A DNA stretch of 5,699 bases. Source: Pseudomonadota bacterium (GTDB lineage Bacteria; Pseudomonadota; Gammaproteobacteria; Xanthomonadales; Xanthomonadaceae). The stretch spans positions 1 through 5,699 of the forward strand of contig JAEWAG010000201.1 in the NCBI GenBank assembly GCA_023391775.1. The letters are read 5' to 3'. The notes under the pieces were generated by a model that searched no databases, had not been told where the DNA came from, and saw only the letters and a program-made list of their open reading frames with translations. Position 1 is the stretch's first letter, and every line of letters starts with the position of its first letter. Below, one piece after another: positions 1-5,699 of this stretch. The position numbers and the translations under genes were made by a program.

Positions 1-672
1 CGCGGTGGCCAGCAGGTCGCTGCGGTAGTCCTCGGCCGGCACGTAGTCGCCATGGACCGAGAACAGGCCCAGGTTGCTGTCCACCTGCAGGTGCTCGGCA
101 TGCAGCCGGCCGCTGGCGATGTCGATCCCGCCGCGCAGGCGGGTGATGTCGATCATCGGTTCGCCGCCGGAGGTCACGGTCAGCCCGTCAATCACGATCG
201 CGTCGGCCTGGATCGCGATCGGCATCTCGATCGCCGGCAGCACGTCCGGCCAGCGCGGCAGCTCGAACGGCTCGTCGCTGCGCGCCAGGTTGAGGGTGGC
301 GCCTTCCAGCACGAAGGCGTCCAGGCGCAGGCGCTTGCCCAGCAGCGGGCGGATGTCCGGGTCCAGGATCGCGCGGCGCGCGGTGAAGCGGTAATCCTGG
401 TAGCGGAAGTCCAGGTTGTGCAGAGTCAGTGGCCCGGCGACCGGCCCTTCGGCGCGCGTCCAGGTCAGGGAGGAATCCACCGGCAGGCGCGCCACGATCT
501 GCGCCAGCAGCACATCACGCCCGGCCACGGTCTGCAGCAGCCAGTACACGACCACCAGGCCGGTGACCACCAGCGCCAGCACGCCCAGCCCGGACCAGGC
601 CCAGAACCGGCGCCGCCGGTAGAAGCGGGGGCGCGGTGCCGGTGGCGGCGGGGGCGTGCCGGTACGAGTCAC
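1..672 (-). CDS. tamB: TamB, inner-membrane TAM subunit (partial, N-terminal 224 codons)
   Basis: N-terminal part of TamB (YtfN, DUF490 family), the inner-membrane-anchored periplasmic partner of TamA. The family forms a long lipid-binding beta structure that spans the periplasm. The GTG start at 672 overlaps the tamA TGA and has a well-placed GGGAG seven bases upstream. Residues 1-24 are cytoplasmic and unusual: a proline-rich stretch (P7-P11, P13, P15) followed by a basic patch (R16, R19-R22). One transmembrane anchor covers about 25-46 (AWSGLGVLALVVTGLVVVYW). The periplasmic part begins with the family-typical block RAEGPVAGPLTLHNLDFRY (73-91), then beta-rich segments such as LRLDAFVLEGATLNLAR and EHLQVDSNLGLFSVHGDY. 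The frame stays open to position 1, so the gene continues outside the window; the family is usually about 1,200-1,300 residues, so most of it is missing here. Identity rests on these motifs and on the position directly after tamA. Confidence 0.9.
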   Translation of the reverse strand, partial: MTRTGTPPPPPAPRPRFYRRRRFWAWSGLGVLALVVTGLVVVYWLLQTVAGRDVLLAQIVARLPVDSSLTWTRAEGPVAGPLTLHNLDFRYQDYRFTARRAILDPDIRPLLGKRLRLDAFVLEGATLNLARSDEPFELPRWPDVLPAIEMPIAIQADAIVIDGLTVTSGGEPMIDITRLRGGIDIASGRLHAEHLQVDSNLGLFSVHGDYVPAEDYRSDLLATA

Positions 673-2459
673 AGGTTGGCTCCCAGGCTCAGGTAGATCT
701 GGAAGGCCGAATCCGGGTCATCCAGTCCGCGGGCGATGTCGATCCGCACCGGGCCGACGGGCGAGCGCCAGCGGGCGCCCACGCCCACGCCCACGCGCGG
801 ATTGAAGTCGTTGTCGAAGGCATCACCGGCGTCGACGAAAGCCGCCGCGCCCCAGGGGCCGCCGCTGAAGTAGCGCTCATACTCCACCGAAGCGGTGACC
901 ACCCGGCGCGCGCCCAGGGCGAAGTTGTCCGGTGGCGGCGTGCGCGGCCCCACCTCGCGCCAGGCATAGCCGCGGATGCTGCGGTCGCCGCCGGCGAAGA
1001 AGCGCAGGCTAGGCGGCATCGCCACCAGGTCGCCGGTCCAGGTCGTGCCGGCTTCGCCGCTGACGATCAGGCGGTCGGCCTCGCCGCAGCCGCGGTACCA
1101 GGTGCCGCGGCCCCACACCTGGGCGAAGCTGGTGTCCGAGCCCACGCCCTGCACACCGCCGCGCAGGGCGACGCTGGCGCTGATGCCGCGGCGTGGGAAC
1201 AGGCGGTCGTCCACGTTGACGTAGTTGGCGGTCAGCTCCGGGTAGACCAGGGTGGAGTACGTATACAGGCGCGCCCCGGTGGCGCTGTCCATGTCGTAGC
1301 TCCAGCGCTCGCGCAGGGCGTTGTAGGAGGCCACCGCGGTCCAGCGCTCGTTGATCTCGCCGCTGCGGCTGGCCACCAGCTTCACGTTGCGCAGGTCGAT
1401 GTAGTCGGTCTGTTCGTCGTAGAAGCCGACCGAGAAGCCGTACCAGCCGTCCAGCCAGGCGAAGGCGGGGATGCGGTACTGGGTGAGGAAGCTCTTGCGC
1501 TTCTGCGCCCAGTCCAGGTCCCAGTTGAGCTTGTGGCCGCGGTCGTTGACGTAGCGCCGCTCCACGCCCAGGCGCACGCCGGTGCCGCTCTCGGTGCCGT
1601 AGCTGAGGCCGGCGGTGTAGATGTTGCGCTTGGCCAGCACCAGGTTCACGTCCACCGGCACCCGCAGGTCCTCGGTGGCTTCCTCCGGCTTGGGCTGGAT
1701 GTCGATCGCGCTGAAGTAGTCCAGCCGCACCAGCGATTCGCGCAGCCGGTCCAGCTTGCCCTCGTGGAAGTAGCTGCCTTCCTCCCAGGTGACCAGCTTC
1801 TCCAGCAGGCCGGGGCGGAAGTAGTCCTGGTGGAACGTGGTCGGGCCCATGTCGTAACGGAAGCCGCTGTCCCAGACCAGGTCGATGTCCGCCGCGGCCT
1901 CGGCGCGGGTCACCCGCACCTCGCGCGCCAGGAAATCCGCGTCGAAGTAGCCGCGCTCGGCCAGGCGCCGGGTGATGGCGTCCTTGTGCTCCTCGTAGAC
2001 CACGTGGTCCAGCGCCTCGCCCTGGCGCGGGCGGAAATCGGCCAGGTCCTCCTGCAGGTAGCGGTCCTCGCCGCCGGGCCCGGCGATTTCGACCTGGAAG
2101 TCGCGCACCCGCACCGGCTCGCCCTTCTCCACCCGCACGGTGACCACGATGCGGTCCTCCGCGTCGCGCGGGGCGTCGACGGTGATGGTCGGCGAGTAGT
2201 AGCCAAAAGGCTCCAGCGCGCGCCGGGCCTCGGACTCGGCGTTGAGCAACAGCAGTTCCAGCCGGGATTCGCCCTGGACCTTGCCCAGGACGTCATTGAG
2301 CCCCAGCGAGAGGCGGATGTTCTGCTCCATGGCCGGATCGTCGTCGAGACCGACGATTTCGACCCGCTCGATGGTGCCCCGGGCCAGCGCTGGCAGGCAC
2401 GGCATCAGGAGCAGGGCGAGGACCAGCAGGCTGTCGCGGATTCGGGGGGGCAGCAGCAT
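669..2459 (-). CDS. tamA: TamA, outer-membrane Omp85-family TAM subunit
   Basis: Outer-membrane component of the translocation and assembly module, which works with inner-membrane TamB in inserting some outer-membrane proteins. From the ATG at 2459 the product has 596 residues (E. coli TamA about 577). A signal peptide covers about residues 1-26: basic R6 and R8, a Leu-rich core, and a signal peptidase I site ALA|RG. Three POTRA domains follow at about 29-110, 111-196 and 199-276, and a C-terminal beta-barrel at about 277-596. Omp85 hallmarks are FFAGGDRSIRGYAW (487-500), whose RGY is the conserved loop L6 element, AAFVDAGDAF (539-548), SPVGPVRIDIA (566-576), and a final strand ending in Leu, as in E. 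coli TamA. An in-frame TTG at 2486 would add nine residues (MRQSRYPAA). The ATG gives a typical signal peptide but has no clear Shine-Dalgarno, whereas an AGG lies a few bases before the TTG. The stop overlaps the tamB start. Confidence 0.93.
   Translation of the reverse strand: MLLPPRIRDSLLVLALLLMPCLPALARGTIERVEIVGLDDDPAMEQNIRLSLGLNDVLGKVQGESRLELLLLNAESEARRALEPFGYYSPTITVDAPRDAEDRIVVTVRVEKGEPVRVRDFQVEIAGPGGEDRYLQEDLADFRPRQGEALDHVVYEEHKDAITRRLAERGYFDADFLAREVRVTRAEAAADIDLVWDSGFRYDMGPTTFHQDYFRPGLLEKLVTWEEGSYFHEGKLDRLRESLVRLDYFSAIDIQPKPEEATEDLRVPVDVNLVLAKRNIYTAGLSYGTESGTGVRLGVERRYVNDRGHKLNWDLDWAQKRKSFLTQYRIPAFAWLDGWYGFSVGFYDEQTDYIDLRNVKLVASRSGEINERWTAVASYNALRERWSYDMDSATGARLYTYSTLVYPELTANYVNVDDRLFPRRGISASVALRGGVQGVGSDTSFAQVWGRGTWYRGCGEADRLIVSGEAGTTWTGDLVAMPPSLRFFAGGDRSIRGYAWREVGPRTPPPDNFALGARRVVTASVEYERYFSGGPWGAAAFVDAGDAFDNDFNPRVGVGVGARWRSPVGPVRIDIARGLDDPDSAFQIYLSLGANL
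680..684 (-). promoter_or_regulatory. tamB ribosome binding site inside the tamA 3' end
   Basis: Read on the minus strand this is GGGAG, seven bases before the tamB GTG at 672-670. It lies within the codons for the last residues of TamA (LSLGANL). The GTGA at 672-669 holds both the tamB start and the tamA TGA stop. This site decides the tamB start: the next in-frame Met lies more than 130 codons downstream, past the transmembrane anchor. The arrangement is typical of translational coupling, which would tie production of the two TAM halves together; the coupling itself is an inference. Confidence 0.75.
777..794 (-). repeat. Three tandem copies of a hexanucleotide in tamA
   Basis: On the plus strand GCCCAC is repeated three times without interruption. 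On the coding strand this reads GTGGGC three times, giving Val-Gly-Val-Gly-Val-Gly at TamA residues 556-561, in a late transmembrane strand of the barrel just before the SPVGPVRIDIA block. The alternating Val-Gly pattern suits a beta-strand, so selection on the protein may explain the repeat. Copy changes would be in frame. Confidence 0.6.
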
Positions 2460-2479
2460 CGCCGCAGGATACCGGGATT

Positions 2480-2492
2480 GCCGCAAGGCGGC
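2480..2492 (-). other. Small hairpin just upstream of tamA, containing an in-frame TTG
   Basis: GCCGC (2480-2484) and GCGGC (2488-2492) can pair as a 5-bp stem with a 3-base loop. The alternative in-frame TTG start of tamA (2486-2484) lies across the loop and stem, 27 bases before the preferred ATG at 2459. If the stem forms, the TTG would be partly hidden. The stem is short and in GC-rich sequence, so chance is a fair explanation. Confidence 0.3.
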
Positions 2493-2532
2493 CTGAAGAC
2501 CGCGGCCCGGGCCCCGGCCAATCGGAGGGGTA

Positions 2533-2550
2533 CCGGGGCGGCGACCCCGG
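2533..2550 (-). other. Hairpin in the glyS-tamA gap, after the glyS stop
   Basis: A 6-bp G/C inverted repeat, CCGGGG at 2533-2538 and CCCCGG at 2545-2550, has a 6-base loop and begins 20 bases after the glyS TGA. No U-run follows it on the transcript, so it does not meet the pattern of a Rho-independent terminator. Read-through from glyS into tamA is therefore possible. The rest of the 111-base gap (2460-2570) shows a 10-base GGCCCGGGCC palindrome (2504-2513) and no recognisable promoter. Confidence 0.35.
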
Positions 2551-2570
2551 CAGGGCCGCCACCGGCTGGA

Positions 2571-4667
2571 TCAGGCCGAGAGCTGGCCGATTGCCGCCAC
2601 CGCGCCGAAGCGGTCGGCCAGGCGCTTGAGCAGGGCCAGGCGGTTGCCGCGCACGGCCGGGTCCTCGGCGTTGACCATCACCTGGTCGAAGAATGCGTCC
2701 ACCTGCGGGCGCACCCGGGCCAGACGCTCCAGCACGCGCACGTAGTCGTGCTGCTGCAGCGGACCGTCGGTCTCGGCCAGCGCGGCCTCGACGGCCTCGC
2801 CCAGGGCGCGCTCGGCCGGCTCGGTGAACAGGGCCGGGTCTTCCATCGCGGGGATCCCGATGTCGGCCTTCTTCAGGATGTTGCCGATGCGCTTGTTGGC
2901 CGCGGCCAGCGCGTCGGCCTCCGGCAGCGCGGCGAAGGTGCCGATCGCGGCGATGCGGGTGTGGAAGTCGGCCAGCGAGGCGGGCTTGAGCTCGGCCACC
3001 GCGTTGAAGTGCGCGGCAGGCACGCCCTTGTCGGCGTAGTAGCCGCGCAGGCGGTCGAGGATGAAGTCGTACAGCTCGGCCGGATCGGCAGCGCTGGTCG
3101 CGCCGTCCTTGCCCGAGGGCAGGGCGCCGATCGCGCCGGCGGCGTTCGCCAGCAGCTCCTGCAGGGACAGCTCCAGGCCGGACTCGATCAGGATGCGCGC
3201 CAGTCCCAGCGCATTGCGGCGCAGGGCGAACGGGTCCTTGTTGCCGGTCGGCTTCAGGCCCGCGGCGAAACCGCCGGCCAGGGTGTCGGCGCGTTCGGCG
3301 ATCGCCAGCACCTGGCCCAGGCGCGAGCTGGCGATGGCGTCGCCGGCAAAGCGCGGCATGTAGGCCTCGTCGATCGCCAGCGCCACCTCCTGCGGCTCGC
3401 CCGCGGCCAGCGCGTAGTGGCGGCCGGCGATGCCCTGCAGCTCGGGGAACTCGTTGACCATGCGGCTCTGCAGGTCGTTCTTGGCCAGCTGCGCGGCGCG
3501 GCGCGCCTGCGCCGGATCGACACCGGCCTGCGCGGCGATCGCCTCGGCCAGCGCGGCCACGCGCGCGACCTTGTCGGCCACGGTGCCCAGCTTTGCCTGG
3601 TAGGTGACGGTCTTCAGGCCCTCGCCCATCGACGCCAGGCCCTGCTTGAGGTCCTCGTCGAAGAAGAAGCGCGCATCGGCGAAGCGCGGGCGGATCACCC
3701 GCTCGTAACCCTTGCTCACCTCGGCCACGTCGCGCGACTCGATGTTGGCGGTGCCGATGAAGTACTCGGTGAGCTTGCCGGCCGCGTCCAGCACCGGGAA
3801 GAACTTCTGGTTGACCTCCATCGTCTCGATCAGCGCTTCCTGCGGCACGGCCAGGAAGTCGCGCTCGAAGCTGCACAACACCGCCGCCGGCCATTCGGTC
3901 AGGCACACCACCTGATCGAGGTTGTCCTCGGTGATGCGCGCGCTGCCGCCGGCCTGGGCCGCGGCCTGGCCGGCCTGTTCGACGATGCGGGCGCGCCGCT
4001 CCGCCGGATCGACCAGCACCCTGGCCGCGCGCAGCGCCTCGATGTAGTCGCCCGGGGCGGCGAACTCGACAGGCTGGTTGTGCTCGAAGCGGTGGCCGCG
4101 GCTGCTGCGGCCGGAGCTCACGCCCAGCACCTGCGCCGGCACCACCTCGTTGCCCAGCAGCAGCACCAGCCAGTGCACCGGCCGGGCGAAGGCGTAGTCG
4201 TGGCCGCCCCAGCGCATCGGCTTGGGCACCGGCATGCCGGCGATGGCCTCGGCCAGGACTTCAGGCAGCAGCTCTGCGGTGCGTGCACCCGGCTTCACCG
4301 AGCGGTGCACGAAGCGCTCGCCCTTGGCGTCGCGGGTGCGCTCCAGCGCGGTCCACTCGACCCCGGCCTTGGCGGCGAATCCGTCCAGCGCGCGGGTCGG
4401 CTTGCCGTCGGCGTCCAGGGCGATGTTCACGTACGGACCCAGCACTTCCGAATGCTGTTCCGGCTGCTCGACGGCCACGCCGGGCAGCAGCACCGCCAGG
4501 CGGCGCGGGGTGTACAGCGGTCGCGCATCGCCGGCATCGACCTGCACGCCGCGCTTTTCCAGCGACGCCACGACACCGTCGAAGAAGGCCTGGGCCAGGC
4601 CCGGCAGCGCCTTGACCGGCAGCTCCTCGGTGCCCAGTTCGATCAGGAGGGGAAGTTGGGTGGCCAT
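2571..4667 (-). CDS. glyS: Glycyl-tRNA synthetase beta subunit
   Basis: Beta subunit of heterotetrameric glycyl-tRNA synthetase. It binds tRNA-Gly and is required with GlyQ for aminoacylation. The product is 698 residues (E. coli GlyS about 689). The N-terminus carries the family signature [15 protein letters not shown] (7-21), followed by YTPRRLAV (52-59), [20 protein letters not shown] (76-95), MRWG with [13 protein letters not shown] (151-172) and GHRFEHNQP (191-199). The central part contains LTEWPAAV (256-263), [19 protein letters not shown] (274-292), ANIESRD (307-313) and [17 protein letters not shown] (324-340). The HD-like region has [20 protein letters not shown] (396-415), YMPRFAGD (436-443), [13 protein letters not shown] (455-467) and [12 protein letters not shown] (477-488). 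The C-terminal part, with [11 protein letters not shown] (591-601) and [18 protein letters not shown] (663-680), matches the DALR-type anticodon-binding domain. A weak ribosome binding site, AAAAGG (4683-4678), lies 10 bases before the ATG. It is probably co-transcribed with glyQ. No frameshift or truncation is seen. Confidence 0.98.
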   Translation of the reverse strand: MATQLPLLIELGTEELPVKALPGLAQAFFDGVVASLEKRGVQVDAGDARPLYTPRRLAVLLPGVAVEQPEQHSEVLGPYVNIALDADGKPTRALDGFAAKAGVEWTALERTRDAKGERFVHRSVKPGARTAELLPEVLAEAIAGMPVPKPMRWGGHDYAFARPVHWLVLLLGNEVVPAQVLGVSSGRSSRGHRFEHNQPVEFAAPGDYIEALRAARVLVDPAERRARIVEQAGQAAAQAGGSARITEDNLDQVVCLTEWPAAVLCSFERDFLAVPQEALIETMEVNQKFFPVLDAAGKLTEYFIGTANIESRDVAEVSKGYERVIRPRFADARFFFDEDLKQGLASMGEGLKTVTYQAKLGTVADKVARVAALAEAIAAQAGVDPAQARRAAQLAKNDLQSRMVNEFPELQGIAGRHYALAAGEPQEVALAIDEAYMPRFAGDAIASSRLGQVLAIAERADTLAGGFAAGLKPTGNKDPFALRRNALGLARILIESGLELSLQELLANAAGAIGALPSGKDGATSAADPAELYDFILDRLRGYYADKGVPAAHFNAVAELKPASLADFHTRIAAIGTFAALPEADALAAANKRIGNILKKADIGIPAMEDPALFTEPAERALGEAVEAALAETDGPLQQHDYVRVLERLARVRPQVDAFFDQVMVNAEDPAVRGNRLALLKRLADRFGAVAAIGQLSA

Positions 4668-4689
4668 GCGCGTCGTACCTTTTGCTGTG

Positions 4690-4717
4690 CACCCGGGCCG
4701 GGTGTGCGGCCCGGGCG
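4690..4717 (-). promoter_or_regulatory. Strong intercistronic hairpin between glyQ and glyS
   Basis: There is a perfect 9-bp all-G/C inverted repeat, CCCGGGCCG at 4692-4700 and CGGCCCGGG at 4707-4715, with a 6-base loop. In the minus-strand transcript it extends to 11 bp through one G-U pair (4716/4691) and one C-G pair (4717/4690). No U-run follows, so it is not a classic intrinsic terminator for the operon. Its base lies six bases before the putative glyS ribosome binding site (4683-4678) and 22 bases before the ATG. Possible roles are 3'-end protection of glyQ mRNA, partial termination or modulation of glyS translation; none can be told apart from sequence alone. A shorter pairing within 4691-4703 (ACCCG with CGGGT) could compete with it. 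Confidence 0.6.
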
Positions 4718-4745
4718 TCTTTGCGTTTGCGTTGAAGTCGTCCCA

Positions 4746-4759
4746 CCCGCCGCGGCGGG
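4746..4759 (-). repeat. GC palindrome just after the glyQ stop
   Basis: CCCGCCGCGGCGGG is a perfect 14-base palindrome. As RNA it could form a 5-bp stem (CCCGC/GCGGG) with a CGCG loop. It begins eight bases after the glyQ stop codon in the direction of transcription and is followed by no U-run. An A/C-rich, probably unstructured linker (4718-4740, with two copies of ACGCAA in tandem) separates it from the larger hairpin at 4690-4717. In DNA this GC-rich a short palindrome can arise by chance, so function is doubtful. Confidence 0.35.
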
Positions 4760-4767
4760 CCGGGCGA

Positions 4768-5667
<900 letters not shown>

Positions 5668-5692
5668 TTATTGCGCTGCGGAAAAGCGGGCT

Positions 5693-5698
5693 AGTATA
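5693..5698 (-). promoter_or_regulatory. Candidate sigma-70 -10 box for glyQ
   Basis: The minus strand reads TATACT, five of six matches to TATAAT, within a short A/T-rich patch in otherwise very GC-rich DNA. Initiation would fall near 5686, giving a leader of only about 19 bases before the glyQ ATG at 5667. The -35 element would lie beyond the window end, so it cannot be checked. The short leader fits the lack of any visible attenuator or riboswitch upstream of glyQ. Confidence 0.5.
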
Positions 5699-5699
5699 G

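Noticed and set aside
52..696. A 214-codon open frame on the plus strand, antisense to tamB
   Set aside because: It is in register with the tamB codons and rich in Gln, Arg, Ala and His, as expected of a shadow; the minus-strand frame has a clear TM anchor and TamB motifs.
2382..2459. Possible lipoprotein signal in TamA because of a Cys near the end of the signal peptide
   Set aside because: The residues before the Cys are LLMP, which does not fit a lipobox (Gly/Ala/Ser is expected at -1), and a good signal peptidase I site ALA|RG follows. TamA proteins are not lipoproteins.
2293..3906. A 537-codon minus-strand open frame overlapping glyS and the tamA start
   Set aside because: It runs out of frame through two well-recognised genes and its translation is Arg/Gly/Ala-rich without domain features.
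4668..4767. Intrinsic terminator between glyQ and glyS
   Set aside because: The GC stems are strong but no U-run follows either of them on the minus-strand transcript; the weak T-rich stretch on the plus side (ctttgcgtttgcg) is interrupted and would serve only antisense transcription.
5668..5699. A riboswitch, T-box or attenuator ahead of glyQ
   Set aside because: Only 32 bases are visible and the candidate -10 box leaves a leader of about 19 bases, too short for such an element; T-boxes are also not expected in this lineage.

Overview
This is a high-GC window (roughly 70% by eye) from a gammaproteobacterial chromosome. The protein sequences and the strong third-position G/C bias suggest the Xanthomonadaceae (Lysobacter, Luteimonas, Pseudoxanthomonas or Stenotrophomonas relatives). 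That placement is by recognition, not by a search, and the genus is not resolved.

All four genes lie on the minus strand, so transcription runs from high to low coordinates. In that order they are glyQ (5667-4768) and glyS (4667-2571), the alpha and beta subunits of heterotetrameric glycyl-tRNA synthetase. They are followed by tamA (2459-669) and the first 224 codons of tamB (672-1), the outer- and inner-membrane halves of the translocation and assembly module (TAM). glyQ, glyS and tamA are complete with no frameshift; tamB runs off the window at position 1. Coding density is very high. The only gaps are about 32 bases upstream of glyQ, 100 bases between glyQ and glyS, and 111 bases between glyS and tamA. 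tamA and tamB overlap by four bases (GTGA).

GlyQ and GlyS together charge tRNA-Gly in the cytoplasm. TamA and TamB form an envelope-spanning device that helps insert some outer-membrane proteins and, in recent models, helps move phospholipid to the outer membrane. The two pairs have no known biochemical link; they are neighbours on one strand and could share transcripts. A candidate -10 box lies at the window edge ahead of glyQ. The glyQ-glyS gap holds a strong GC-rich hairpin close to the glyS ribosome binding site. The glyS-tamA gap holds weaker hairpins and no convincing terminator or promoter.

I found no RNA gene, mobile element, CRISPR array or phage feature, and no sign of a previously undescribed system. 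This is an ordinary conserved region. The points worth a second look are the glyQ-glyS intercistronic hairpin, the five-proline run just after the tamB GTG start, the tamA-tamB translational coupling site and the uncertain tamA start. A very long open frame on the plus strand is a codon-usage artefact and was rejected.
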